This document shows positions 8,252-17,295 of a DNA stretch of 50,057 nucleotides, piece after piece. Position numbers and translations under genes: made by a program. The notes beneath the pieces are model-generated. The model had not been told where the DNA came from. It searched no databases and saw only the letters and a list, made by a program, of their open reading frames with translations. Origin of the DNA: an uncultured Pelagibacteraceae bacterium (GTDB lineage: Bacteria > Pseudomonadota > Alphaproteobacteria > Pelagibacterales > Pelagibacteraceae); contig CACHQB010000007.1 of NCBI GenBank assembly GCA_902581925.1, forward strand, positions 1-50,057, written 5' to 3'. Each line of letters starts with the position of its first letter. Within the stretch, counting starts at the first letter, position 1.

Positions 8252-9333
8252 TGTATCTAATTGTAACTAGATCATTTCCGCCTGAACTTGGTGGTATGCA
8301 AAATTTAATGTGGGGTTTATCAAAAGAGTTATCAAAAAACTTTATGATTAAAGTTTTTGCAGATCACATAGATGATCATAAGGATTTTGATGAACAAGCC
8401 TCTTTTTCTATCGAAAGAGTTAGAGGAATTAAACTACTTAGAAAATATAGGAAAGCACAATTAATCAATGAATATATCAAAGAAAATAAAATTGATGGTG
8501 TTATTGCTGATCATTGGAAAAGTTTAGAGCTTATTAAAACTTCTAAGAAAAAATACTGTTTAATCCACAGTAAAGAAATCAACCATCCAAAAGGTTCTGG
8601 TCAAAATAAAAGAGTGATTAGTGTTTTAAATAATGTTGAAAAAGTTATAGCAAATTCTCAGTTTACAAAAAATCTAGCGATAGAACTTGGTATTAATGAA
8701 AATAAAGTAATTGTAATAAATCCAGGTGTGGATCCTGCTGAAGAATTAAATAAAAAAACTTTAGATAAAGTTGAAAGTATACTTAAATTTAAAAATCCAA
8801 GACTAATTACAGTTTCAAGATTTGATAAACGTAAAAATCATGAAAAAATAGTAATGGCTTTAAGGAATTTAAAACAAATTTATCCTGATATTGTTTACAT
8901 TTGTGTTGGATATGGAGAAGAAGAGGAAAATATTAAGAAACTGGTAAATGAACTAGATCTTGAAGCACAAGTTATGTTTTTTAAAGATATTAGTAATGAT
9001 TTAAAAAACGCTTTAGTTTCAAAATCAAATATCTTTGTAATGCCATCCATAATCTATAAAAAATCAGTTGAAGGTTTTGGTATAGCTTATGTTGAAGCTG
9101 CCCAATACGGTGTTCCATCTATTGGTGGTAAAGATGGTGGTGCCTCAGATGCAATTAATCATGAAAAAACTGGTTTAATATGTGATGGAAATAATCTTGA
9201 TGACATTTATTCTTCTATTAATTCATTGCTGGAAAATAAAAAATATTTAAACTTTGGGAAAAATGCAAAAGAATTTGTGAATAAATTTCAATGGTCAAAA
9301 ATAATTGAAGAATACAAAAAGATACTAAATTGA
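8251..9333 (+). CDS. GT4-family glycosyltransferase (GT-B fold)
   Basis: A 360-residue protein. The N-terminal acceptor domain begins with a glycine loop (PPELGGMQNLMWGLSKEL). The donor domain carries VSRFDKRKNHEKIVMAL and the EGFGIAYVEAAQYGVPSIGG segment with the E-x7-E pattern of retaining GT4 enzymes. It probably transfers a sugar from a nucleotide-sugar to a lipid or glycan at the inner face of the membrane; donor and acceptor are unknown. It is joined by a 1-base overlap to the redoxin gene and a 4-base overlap to the transporter downstream. Confidence 0.87.
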   Translation: MYLIVTRSFPPELGGMQNLMWGLSKELSKNFMIKVFADHIDDHKDFDEQASFSIERVRGIKLLRKYRKAQLINEYIKENKIDGVIADHWKSLELIKTSKKKYCLIHSKEINHPKGSGQNKRVISVLNNVEKVIANSQFTKNLAIELGINENKVIVINPGVDPAEELNKKTLDKVESILKFKNPRLITVSRFDKRKNHEKIVMALRNLKQIYPDIVYICVGYGEEEENIKKLVNELDLEAQVMFFKDISNDLKNALVSKSNIFVMPSIIYKKSVEGFGIAYVEAAQYGVPSIGGKDGGASDAINHEKTGLICDGNNLDDIYSSINSLLENKKYLNFGKNAKEFVNKFQWSKIIEEYKKILN

Positions 9334-10220
9334 TTTCAAATAATAAATTAGCAATTTTTTTAATTATAATCTCAGTTTTTTGCGGAACATTGATGCTAAC
9401 TTTTTTAAAATTAGCACAGGAAGAAGTTAATGTATATGTTGCAGGTTTTTTTAGATTTTTATTTGGTTTCCTAATTATTCTTCCCTATATGCTAAAATCT
9501 AATTTTACAGTGTTTAAAACAAATCATCATAAAAAACATTTTCTTAGAGCGGTTTTAAACTTGCCTTCAATGTTATTATATTTCTCAGCCTTAGTAATGA
9601 TGCCAATTGAAAAAGCTACAGCTATATCTTTTGTAGTTCCTTTCATAGTAACAATATTGGCAGTTTTATTTCTAGGAGAAAAAATTTACATATACAGGAG
9701 TTTTGCACTGGTTTTAGGATTTATAGGAATGTTAATAATTTTGAGACCAGGAATAATTGAAATTTCTCTTGGAGTTTATATGGCACTAGCCTCATCTTTT
9801 ATTTGGTCAATAGTGATTATAATTACAAAAACTATTACAAAAGATGATAGCTCAATTACAATTTTATCTTATGGATACACGTATATGACAATTTTTAGTT
9901 TCATTATTGCATTGCTTTATTGGCAAACACCAAGTTTACAAACTTTAATTTATTTATTTTTTGCAGGTCTATCTGGTACATTGTTGCATCTTTGTATTAA
10001 TCACGCTTATAAATTAGTTGATGTAAGTATGACCCAACCTTATTCTTTTTTAAGTTTAGTATTTGCTTCTGTAATCGGCTATTATGTATTTAGTGAAACA
10101 CCTGATCTCTTCACTTGGATTGGTGCTATTGTTATATTTTTAGGGGTTTTCATTATGTCTTATCGTGAAATGAAACTTGATAAAGAAATTATTAGAAAAC
10201 GAATAGATATTAAATCTTAA
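9330..10220 (+). CDS. EamA/DMT-family transporter
   Basis: A 296-residue protein with about ten membrane helices in two five-helix EamA repeats (FFRFLFGFLIILPY, then LGFIGMLIILRPG at the end of the first). The start is a TTG at 9330 inside the TTGA overlap with the glycosyltransferase stop; no ATG is available nearby. The substrate cannot be read. Its TAA stop shares TTAA with the stop of the convergent tctA. Confidence 0.85.
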   Translation: MISNNKLAIFLIIISVFCGTLMLTFLKLAQEEVNVYVAGFFRFLFGFLIILPYMLKSNFTVFKTNHHKKHFLRAVLNLPSMLLYFSALVMMPIEKATAISFVVPFIVTILAVLFLGEKIYIYRSFALVLGFIGMLIILRPGIIEISLGVYMALASSFIWSIVIIITKTITKDDSSITILSYGYTYMTIFSFIIALLYWQTPSLQTLIYLFFAGLSGTLLHLCINHAYKLVDVSMTQPYSFLSLVFASVIGYYVFSETPDLFTWIGAIVIFLGVFIMSYREMKLDKEIIRKRIDIKS

Positions 10221-11716
10221 TTTTTATTCTTAAAAGTTTTGTAAATGTGCCAAACTACAATTAAAATTGTAGTAGCTAGGATACATGCAGTTAATGTTCT
10301 GTCCCACAAAAATTCCCAAGAACCATTGCTTAATAACAAAGACCTTCTGAGATTTTCTTCCATTAATCCACCAAGTACAAAAGCTAATATCAAAGGAGGC
10401 ATGGGAAAATCATACAATCTTAAAAAAGTTGCTACTACAGCAATTCCAATCATTAAATAAATATCAAAGTTATTAAATGACATTACATAAATCCCAGTGA
10501 CAGAGAAAAATAAAATTAAAGGAATTAAATAATTTTTAGGAACCGCAAGAATTCTAGCAATATAGGGAATTAGTGGTAAATTTAATATCAATAAAATTAC
10601 CATTCCAATATACATAGACATAATTATTGACCAAAAAATTTCTGGATTAGTCATATAAAGTCTTGGTCCAGGTTGAACACCAAAACCTAAAAGTGCTCCT
10701 AACATTACCGCGGTTGTTCCGCTTCCAGGAATTCCTAAAGTAAGCATTGGTACAAATGAACCTGAGCAAGCAGCGTTGTTTGCAGTTTCTGGTGCCGACA
10801 AACCATTTACACTGCCTTTACCAAATTTTTCTTTTTCCTCATCACTAACTACGTTTCGTTCCATTCCATAAGCTAAAAAAGATGCAATTGTTGCACCAGC
10901 TCCAGGTAAAACACCAATTAAAAAACCAATTACTGATGATCTTGGAATTGTTTTATACATTTTAGTTCTTTCTTCTTTATTAATCTTAATCGAGCCTAAT
11001 TCTGTTAATGAAACTTGTTTGGCAGCACTAGTTGGATCATTTCTTTTTAAAATAATTGTTAATGCTTCACTCATTGCAAAAGTTGCCATCACAACAAGTA
11101 CGAAACTAATTCCGTCAGTTAAGTTCATATTATTAAATGTAAATCTTGTAATGTCAGACAAACTATCTTGGCCAACAGACGCTAACATCAATCCAAGTAC
11201 TACCATCATCATTGCTTTTAAAAATTGTCCTTTAGAAGAAAAAGCAGCAATCGCTGTTAAACCTAAAATCATTAAAGCAAAGTAATCTGGTGATCTAAAA
11301 GATAAACTTACTTTTGATAAACTTGGTGCCATAAACAATAAATAAATTGCAGATAAAGTTCCACCTGCAAACGAACTCCACGCTGCAATCGCTAAAGCTT
11401 TGCCCGCTTTACCTTGTTGTGCCATAGGATAACCATCAAATGAAGTTGCAACAGTTCCAGGAACACCAGGTGCATTTAATAATATAGAAGAAGTAGAACC
11501 ACCAAATACTGCTCCATAATAAACTCCAGCCATCAAAATTAACCCTGTTGCAGGATCAAAACCATAAGTAATTGGTATCATTAATGCGATAGCTGTCATT
11601 GGACCAAGACCAGGAAGCATTCCAATGATTGTTCCAAAAAAACAACCAACCATAACCATAAATATGTTCTGAAAAGTAAGTGCTGTTGTTAATCCAATTA
11701 ATATTCCTTCAATCAT
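10217..11716 (-). CDS. tctA: Tripartite tricarboxylate transporter large permease TctA
   Basis: A 499-residue integral membrane subunit that forms the substrate path of a TTT importer. The duplicated family signature is present twice: GMLPGLGPMTAIALMIP near residue 32 and GVLPGAGATIASFLAY in the second half. About 11-12 helices are visible. It overlaps tctB upstream by four bases. TTT systems import carboxylates such as citrate, tartrate or aromatic acids; the substrate here is unknown. Confidence 0.93.
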   Translation of the reverse strand: MIEGILIGLTTALTFQNIFMVMVGCFFGTIIGMLPGLGPMTAIALMIPITYGFDPATGLILMAGVYYGAVFGGSTSSILLNAPGVPGTVATSFDGYPMAQQGKAGKALAIAAWSSFAGGTLSAIYLLFMAPSLSKVSLSFRSPDYFALMILGLTAIAAFSSKGQFLKAMMMVVLGLMLASVGQDSLSDITRFTFNNMNLTDGISFVLVVMATFAMSEALTIILKRNDPTSAAKQVSLTELGSIKINKEERTKMYKTIPRSSVIGFLIGVLPGAGATIASFLAYGMERNVVSDEEKEKFGKGSVNGLSAPETANNAACSGSFVPMLTLGIPGSGTTAVMLGALLGFGVQPGPRLYMTNPEIFWSIIMSMYIGMVILLILNLPLIPYIARILAVPKNYLIPLILFFSVTGIYVMSFNNFDIYLMIGIAVVATFLRLYDFPMPPLILAFVLGGLMEENLRRSLLLSNGSWEFLWDRTLTACILATTILIVVWHIYKTFKNKN

Positions 11717-12183
11717 CCCATAACACCTATTGATTGTAAGAATGGATCCCTCAAATATATATCAAGAATACCGTGTAGTAGATACATAAAGGCAGCAACA
11801 AATGGAAAGGATAATAAAAACATTAAAATCCATCTTCGTTCTCCTAAAAAATAATATGACACAAATAAAAATAAAGACGTAGTTAAAAAATATCCAACTT
11901 TTAAAATTGTAGCTCCATAAATAATTGCAATCAGTATAAGTAAACCTGTTTTTTTATACTCTAAGCTTTTATGATCAACTTTAATTGTATTTGGATCTGG
12001 TAAAATAAGTTTTAATCCAGAAAAAAATAATCCTGCATAACCTAAATAAATTGGAAATGTTCTGGCATTAAATGGTGCATTTTCATCAAATGCAAAAACT
12101 TGAATTTGATAAGCGGTATATAAATAAAATGCTGAAAAAATAAAAAAGAGCAGTGATATAATTTTGGTAGTATTTATATTCAC
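11713..12183 (-). CDS. tctB: Tripartite tricarboxylate transporter small permease TctB
   Basis: A 156-residue, four-helix subunit of the TTT importer, encoded between tctC and tctA. The start is GTG (12181-12183) with no convincing Shine-Dalgarno. The first codons lie inside a terminator-like hairpin (see 12135-12188): the GTG is in the 5' arm, and the U-run encodes Phe/Leu codons of the first membrane helix. Expression should therefore be lower than that of tctC. Confidence 0.88.
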   Translation of the reverse strand: MNINTTKIISLLFFIFSAFYLYTAYQIQVFAFDENAPFNARTFPIYLGYAGLFFSGLKLILPDPNTIKVDHKSLEYKKTGLLILIAIIYGATILKVGYFLTTSLFLFVSYYFLGERRWILMFLLSFPFVAAFMYLLHGILDIYLRDPFLQSIGVMG

Positions 12184-12188
12184 TGCTC
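12135..12188 (-). terminator. Terminator/attenuator embedded in the start of tctB
   Basis: On the minus strand GAGCAGTGA (12188-12180) pairs perfectly with TCACTGCTC (12156-12148). Inner TATA/TATA pairing is possible, and TTTTTTATTTTTT (12147-12135) follows. This is a good rho-independent terminator in position and shape. It contains the tctB GTG start in its 5' arm, and its U-run is coding sequence. It would end most tctC transcripts and hide the tctB start. Confidence 0.72.
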
Positions 12189-12197
12189 TAATTTTAA

Positions 12198-12214
12198 ATA
12201 ATCCTAAGGATTAT
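12198..12214 (-). promoter_or_regulatory. Small hairpin at the tctC stop codon
   Basis: ATAATCC (12198-12204) and GGATTAT (12208-12214) are perfect inverted 7-mers around a 3-base loop. They cover the tctC stop, just ahead of the larger attenuator. It may protect the tctC mRNA 3' end. The AT content makes chance pairing possible. Confidence 0.4.
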
Positions 12215-13191
12215 ATCACTCCTAGTTTTTTCATAAGAGCTGTCATTTCTTGAGTTTGTTTTTCTAAGAAAGAAACAAACTTGCCTTCTGGATTGTAAAT
12301 ATTAACCCAAGCATTTCTTGCTCTGACAGTTTCCCATTCAGGAGTTTTTTGCACATCGCCAAGCATTTTTGCAATAGCTGATCTATCGGCATTGCTCATA
12401 CCTGGAGGGCCAAAGAAACCTCTCCAGTTAACGAATTGTACATCGTATCCTTGTTCTTTAAGAGTTGGTGCATCTGGTGCATCAGAAACTCTTGAAGGAG
12501 CAGTGATACCAATAATTCTCACTTGGTCTCTTGCACCCATCAATTCACCTAGACCAGTTGAAATGATTTGAGTTTCTCCAGATAAAAGTCCAGCCAAAGC
12601 TTTTCCACCAGCATCATATGGAATGTATTGAACGGCATTAGGATCTGCACCTGCAGCTTGGAAAGCTAAAGCACCAATTAAATGGTCCATACTTCCTCTT
12701 ACTGATCCTCCAGCCATTTTAACTGAATTTGGATCTTTTTTATATGCATCAACTACATCTTTAAAATTTTTGAAAGATGAACTTTTTGCAACTGCGATAG
12801 CACCGTAGTCACCAATTACACCAGCGATTGGCACAACATCTTTATAAGATAAAGTTCCGCTACCTTTTACATAACCTTTGTGTCTAGTTATTGATCTTAA
12901 TACTAATGGTGTTGATTGAACTAAAACTGTATTAGCAGGTTTAGTATTAATCATGTAAGCCAAAGCTTTACCACCACCACCACCTGACATATTTTCAAAT
13001 GATGCGCTACTTAACATTCCAGCTTTTGTTAAAGCCTCTCCAGTACCTCTAGCAGTTCCATCCCAACCACCACCAGCACCACCACCAATTACAAAGTGCA
13101 ATTTGTCAATTGCTAATGAGCTTGTGGTTGTTGCTGAGAATAATAGGATTGCTGAGAATAATACTGAAACTATTTTTTTTAAGTTTTTCAT
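12211..13191 (-). CDS. tctC: TTT periplasmic solute-binding protein TctC (Bug family)
   Basis: A 326-residue protein with a signal peptide (about residues 1-27). It is followed by the Bug-family opening LHFVIGGGAGGGWDGTARG. VAGVIGDYGAIAV, GGSVRGSMDHLIGA and YIPYDAGGKALAGLLSGETQ follow the family order. It delivers a carboxylate to TctAB. A purine-rich ribosome site (GAGAGGGA) precedes the ATG, much stronger than that of tctB. Downstream hairpins suggest it is made in excess over the permease. Confidence 0.93.
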   Translation of the reverse strand: MKNLKKIVSVLFSAILLFSATTTSSLAIDKLHFVIGGGAGGGWDGTARGTGEALTKAGMLSSASFENMSGGGGGKALAYMINTKPANTVLVQSTPLVLRSITRHKGYVKGSGTLSYKDVVPIAGVIGDYGAIAVAKSSSFKNFKDVVDAYKKDPNSVKMAGGSVRGSMDHLIGALAFQAAGADPNAVQYIPYDAGGKALAGLLSGETQIISTGLGELMGARDQVRIIGITAPSRVSDAPDAPTLKEQGYDVQFVNWRGFFGPPGMSNADRSAIAKMLGDVQKTPEWETVRARNAWVNIYNPEGKFVSFLEKQTQEMTALMKKLGVI

Positions 13192-13407
13192 TATTTATCC
13201 CTCTCTAATTTAAAAATGTAAGTTAATTATAGTCTTAATCTTTATTCAACCTCTAATTAAGTAACACAACTTTTAATTGAAAGCACTTTCTCAAAAAAAA
13301 TATTAATAAAACTTAGAATTTTATTTATTTTAAAAATCAAATTTTCACTTTATTGAATAATACATTTTTTCTTATCTTTTACATAGTAGATGATAGAAGC
13401 TTAATGA
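13192..13407. other. Divergent intergenic region tctC / AbrB-like gene
   Basis: This is the longest gene-free stretch in the window (216 bases, about 80% AT). It must hold promoters for tctC (minus) and the AbrB-like gene (plus). I see no convincing -35/-10 pair and no strong operator palindrome. A tctC ribosome site lies at its left end. Confidence 0.5.
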
Positions 13408-14484
13408 ATGATTAAACATCAAATCAAATCTTATCTTGAAAATGCAAAACAAGTATTTTCAATTAAATTTATTTCTGTTCTAATAATTTCTTTTCCTAGC
13501 GCAATTATTGCTCAATATTTTAATATTCCACTAGCTTGGTTTTTGGGACCTATGATTGTTACTTCAATTGCAGCTTTATCAGGTCTAAAAATCATTATGC
13601 CTAAAATTGTATTAAGTTTCATCTTGATAATTTTAGGTTTGCATATTGGAAATTACATAGACCAAAATCTATTTAATCAAATGCTTGATTGGATTTGGAC
13701 TTCATTAATTATGTTAATCTACATAATAATTTGTATTTTAGTTGTTGCTAAATACCTTCAAAAATTTGCAAGTTATGGCGAAAAAGCCTCAATATTCTCA
13801 GCAGCTCCCGGTGCACTTGGTCCTTTAATGATTTTAGCTGAAAATGAAAAAACAGATTTATCCCAAGTTGCAACTTCTCACTTAATTAGATTAATCATCA
13901 TTATTACTGTCATTCCATTTATTATAGTTAATAATACTGACAGCAATGTTTTGTTAAATGATGACTTCAGTTATTTGGCTCAAAATCATTTAAATTTAAT
14001 TTTACTTATTATTGCATCTTTGTTTTTTATTTTTGTTTTTGATAAAATTAGAATTCCTGCAGCTTTACTATCTGGAACATTGTTTGCGAGTGGTTTATTA
14101 CAAATTACAGATATAGCATCATATAAATTACCAGATGAAACAGTAAATTTTTGTCTATTAATTCTGGGTTCTTCAGTTGGTTGTAGGTTTGCTGAAAAAA
14201 CTGTTAAAGAGATAGCTAATAATTCTCTTCATAGTATTGTAGCTACTACTATTTTAGTAGTATTAGGTTTAGTTGCAGCCTATGTTGCAACATTTTTTGT
14301 TGAAACAAATATTTTAACTTTAATTTTATCTTTTAGCCCTGGTGGAATTTATGAGGTAGCAGTTATAGCAATTGCTTTTGATTTAGACCCAGACTTTGTT
14401 GCTTTTCACCATATAATTAGATTACTTTTCATACTTTTCACAATTCCTGTATTTTTAAAAGTGATTGAAAAAATTAAGAAATAA
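13408..14484 (+). CDS. AbrB-family integral membrane protein (PF05145 type)
   Basis: A 358-residue protein of about ten helices in two repeats. FNIPLAWFLGPMIVTSIAALSG begins the first repeat and KIRIPAALLSGTLFASGLLQ the second. SAAPGALGPLMILAENEK and LSFSPGGIYEVAVIAIAFDLDP are the conserved family loops. Members are often misannotated as ammonia monooxygenase or AbrB regulators; the one here is clearly a membrane protein, probably a transporter. It is divergent from the tct operon and overlaps the convergent GT9 gene by 11 bases. Confidence 0.85.
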   Translation: MIKHQIKSYLENAKQVFSIKFISVLIISFPSAIIAQYFNIPLAWFLGPMIVTSIAALSGLKIIMPKIVLSFILIILGLHIGNYIDQNLFNQMLDWIWTSLIMLIYIIICILVVAKYLQKFASYGEKASIFSAAPGALGPLMILAENEKTDLSQVATSHLIRLIIIITVIPFIIVNNTDSNVLLNDDFSYLAQNHLNLILLIIASLFFIFVFDKIRIPAALLSGTLFASGLLQITDIASYKLPDETVNFCLLILGSSVGCRFAEKTVKEIANNSLHSIVATTILVVLGLVAAYVATFFVETNILTLILSFSPGGIYEVAVIAIAFDLDPDFVAFHHIIRLLFILFTIPVFLKVIEKIKK

Positions 14485-15415
14485 TTTCAGAAAGTCTTTC
14501 AAAAACTTTTTCTGCTGATAGCTTAGATAATTCAGGGGCTTGTATTGCTTTAAAATTTTCTCTTTCAATACTTACTTTAAAAGGAGTTGTGTGAGATCCA
14601 AATAAAGCAATTCCTTTTGATCCTAAATGTGCTGTCATATGTGCTGGTCCAGTATCATTTGCAACAACAAATGAACTATCTTTAATTAATGTTGCTAATT
14701 GAGAAATATCTAAAGCTTTACCATTATCTAAAACACAAAGTGCATTAATATTTGATGCTTCTTTAATTTCACTCGGTCCAGGTGCAATTACTACTTTAAA
14801 TTTGTTTTCTGATTTTTCATTAATCATAGAAATTAACTCATTATAATAAGGCCATTTCTTTGAGGTTAAATGAGGCGAACAAAATGGAAAAAGAAGAATA
14901 TATTTGTCTAATTGATGGTGATTTTTTATTTGAGATATATCTGTTGTGCTCCATGAAAAATCAGGGTTCAAAGTATGATTTGTGTTGATGCCTGAACTTT
15001 TTAATTGATAATTAAATCTAGATAGAACAGAGTCTTTATCAAAATCTTCTTTTGTGGTTCCTTCAGGTAATGTTGTGTCGGTAGATGACCAAGTATCTTT
15101 TGTTGCTTTTGGAAATAAAATTTTTTTATAAAAGGCTGTTCTGCTTGAATTCTGTAGATCGTAAACTTTAGAAAAATTATATTTTTTTATGTTTTTCATT
15201 AATGAATATAAGTAAATCAAGTTAAGTCTTGATAATCGCTTATCTAAAATAACATCAGAAATATGTGGATTTTTTTTAAATAAATCAAAGTATGGTTTGG
15301 TCGTGAGCAAATAAATTTCATCTCCTTTATGATTCTCAGAAATATCTTGAATTGCACCACAAGCTTGAGCTATATCACCCAAAGATCCATGTTTAATGAT
15401 TAAAATATTAGACAT
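14474..15415 (-). CDS. GT9-family glycosyltransferase (heptosyltransferase-like)
   Basis: A 313-residue GT-B glycosyltransferase. The N-terminal ILIIKHGSLGDIAQACGAI is the classic RFGAIGDVLL-type loop of LPS heptosyltransferases. The donor-site loop FVVANDTGPAHMTAHLGSKG with the conserved D-T/S-G-P-x-H is intact. It probably adds a sugar to lipopolysaccharide core or a related surface glycan on the cytoplasmic side. The nucleotide-sugar cannot be inferred. It is divergent from the DUF6165 gene (32 bases apart), which tends to accompany such surface-glycan genes. Confidence 0.88.
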   Translation of the reverse strand: MSNILIIKHGSLGDIAQACGAIQDISENHKGDEIYLLTTKPYFDLFKKNPHISDVILDKRLSRLNLIYLYSLMKNIKKYNFSKVYDLQNSSRTAFYKKILFPKATKDTWSSTDTTLPEGTTKEDFDKDSVLSRFNYQLKSSGINTNHTLNPDFSWSTTDISQIKNHHQLDKYILLFPFCSPHLTSKKWPYYNELISMINEKSENKFKVVIAPGPSEIKEASNINALCVLDNGKALDISQLATLIKDSSFVVANDTGPAHMTAHLGSKGIALFGSHTTPFKVSIERENFKAIQAPELSKLSAEKVFERLSEIIS

Positions 15416-15447
15416 ATTTTTAACAATTTAACATAGTATAAAATTTA

Positions 15448-15837
15448 ATGAATAAAATTATAATAGAAGTATCGGTAGGTGAGCTTTTAGACAAAATTTC
15501 AATCTTGGAAATTAAAAAAGAAAAAATTAAAGATCCTAAAAAACTAGAATTTATATCCAGCGAACATTCGATTCTTAAAGATCAGTTAGAAAAAAATGTT
15601 AAATCTGACGATAAACTAAATAAATTATTTCAAGATTTAAAAGAAATTAATGCGAAGTTGTGGGTTATAGAAGATGACAAAAGAGATTGTGAAAAAAATA
15701 AGGACTTTGGTGATAAATTTATAAAATTATCTAGAGATGTTCATTTTTTAAATGATGATCGAGCAAAAATTAAATTGGAAATGAATAATCACACTGGTTC
15801 AAGCATTAAAGAAATTAAAGAATATACTAGCTACTAA
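15448..15837 (+). CDS. DUF6165 family protein
   Basis: A 129-residue, highly charged, largely helical protein that starts with IIIEVSVGELLDKISILEIK, the signature of DUF6165. It ends with the KLSRDVHFLNDDRAKIKLEMN coiled segment. No signal peptide or membrane helix is present. Function is unknown; its place beside a GT9 glycosyltransferase suggests surface-polysaccharide work. Its end overlaps the convergent PhyH gene by 11 bases. Confidence 0.75.
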   Translation: MNKIIIEVSVGELLDKISILEIKKEKIKDPKKLEFISSEHSILKDQLEKNVKSDDKLNKLFQDLKEINAKLWVIEDDKRDCEKNKDFGDKFIKLSRDVHFLNDDRAKIKLEMNNHTGSSIKEIKEYTSY

Positions 15838-16615
15838 AAACTTTAGGAAACCAATCATCTCTCATCAAATCTCCTGTTTTTAAATTAATTCCATCAAATG
15901 GAGGTGAGGTTGGCCCTCCTCTATCAATATATTTTACATCATCTCCTATAAATCGCATTGAAAATGCTCTTCGTGATTTAGAAGAATTATTTCCTGTAGA
16001 ACCGTGTACAATTTTAAAATTAAATAAAACAGCATCCCCTAAACTTAGTTCTGGAATTAAAATATTTTTTTCAAATTCTTTTGAAGGAGGTAAATCCATA
16101 AAAGCACTATCATCATCATACCAAGATTGGTTATTTGACCATTTTGTTGGTCTAATTAACTTTGACCAATTGTGAGAACCTAAAATTAATTTAAGATTAT
16201 TTTTATTATCAACCTCATCTAATGGAATCCAAAAACTTCCAGTATTGTTACCATCAACACAATAATAAGGCATATCTTGGTGCCAAGGTGTTTCTTTGTG
16301 AGTACCTGGGCCCTTTATAAATATGTGTTCATGAAAAATTTGGGTAAATTTAGAATTAGTTGCTTCTGCAATTATCTGAGCTCCAGCTGAATTATACAAA
16401 CAATTCTTAAATTCTTCTATCCTCTCCCAATTACAATAATCCTCAAAAAATCTTCCATTATCATCAGTTACATTTTCTCTTCCGTGCTTACTTGGACTAT
16501 CTAAAACTTTTTGAAATCCTTTTCTAAGTGGTTCAATCCAATCTTTAAATATATCCTTAATTATTATTACACCATCGTTTTGATAATCACTAATTTGTTT
16601 GTCTGATAAAAACAT
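15827..16615 (-). CDS. Phytanoyl-CoA dioxygenase (PhyH) family Fe(II)/2-oxoglutarate oxygenase
   Basis: A 262-residue double-stranded beta-helix oxygenase. The iron ligands are His112 and Asp114 (TPWHQDMPYY) and the distal His204 (KIVHGSTGNN). The 2-oxoglutarate-binding Arg lies shortly after, in KSRRAFSMRF. The N-terminal YQNDGVIIIKDIF is the family opening. The substrate is unknown; bacterial members hydroxylate small metabolites such as ectoine, phosphonates or acyl chains. It lies 5 bases after the ABC permease gene on the same strand, so it may be co-transcribed with the importer. Confidence 0.88.
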   Translation of the reverse strand: MFLSDKQISDYQNDGVIIIKDIFKDWIEPLRKGFQKVLDSPSKHGRENVTDDNGRFFEDYCNWERIEEFKNCLYNSAGAQIIAEATNSKFTQIFHEHIFIKGPGTHKETPWHQDMPYYCVDGNNTGSFWIPLDEVDNKNNLKLILGSHNWSKLIRPTKWSNNQSWYDDDSAFMDLPPSKEFEKNILIPELSLGDAVLFNFKIVHGSTGNNSSKSRRAFSMRFIGDDVKYIDRGGPTSPPFDGINLKTGDLMRDDWFPKVFSS

Positions 16616-16620
16616 TATTT

Positions 16621-17295
16621 TTATTGAAAGCTGTACTTTTTCTCTAAATATTTAATCACATTATGAATAATAAAAGTCATGAACAAATAAATTCCTCCAG
16701 CAACAATAAATACTTCAATTGGTTTAAAAGTTGTTGAAATTATATATTTAGCAACACCTGTTAAATCCATTAGAGTAACTGTACTTGCAAGTGAAGTGCC
16801 TTTCATCATCAATATGATTTCATTTCCATATGCTGGAAGTGATTGTCTTATCGCAATTGGAATTTGAATTTTATAAAATATAATTTTATTTGAAATACCT
16901 AAACTTTTTCCAGCTTCAATTATTCCTGGTTTTATAGTTTGAAATGCAGATCTTAAAATTTCTGAGGTATATGCGCCAGTATTTAAAGTAAATGCTATTA
17001 TTGCACACCAATAAGGTTCTTTTAAAATAACCCAAAGGAAAGTTGTTCTTAAATACTCAATCTGTCCTAATCCAAAATAAATTATGAAAATCTGGACCAG
17101 TAATGGTGTTCCTCTAAATATATATGAATAGCCATAAGCAAATTTATTAATAAATATATTTTTATTTAATCTTAAAATTGCAAAAAAAAGACCTAGGAAT
17201 AATCCAAAGAATAAAGATGCAGATAATAATTTTAAAGTAACTACAGTTGCTACTAAAAGTTTAGGGAAACTAGTTATCATTAAATCAAAATCCAT
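16621..17295 (-). CDS. Polar amino-acid ABC permease (HisM/ArtM type)
   Basis: A 224-residue permease of the His/Glu/Gln/Arg/opine family with about five helices. The EAA loop is IEAGKSLGISNKIIFYKIQI. YSYIFRGTPLLVQIFIIYFG is the conserved RGTPLLVQ motif after the first helices. It overlaps the partner permease gene by one base. No ATP-binding subunit gene follows; the next gene is the PhyH oxygenase. Confidence 0.88.
   Translation of the reverse strand: MDFDLMITSFPKLLVATVVTLKLLSASLFFGLFLGLFFAILRLNKNIFINKFAYGYSYIFRGTPLLVQIFIIYFGLGQIEYLRTTFLWVILKEPYWCAIIAFTLNTGAYTSEILRSAFQTIKPGIIEAGKSLGISNKIIFYKIQIPIAIRQSLPAYGNEIILMMKGTSLASTVTLMDLTGVAKYIISTTFKPIEVFIVAGGIYLFMTFIIHNVIKYLEKKYSFQ

Noticed and set aside
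11019-11285. Plus-strand open frame inside tctA
   Set aside because: Low-complexity translation opposite a clear membrane-protein gene; no ribosome site.
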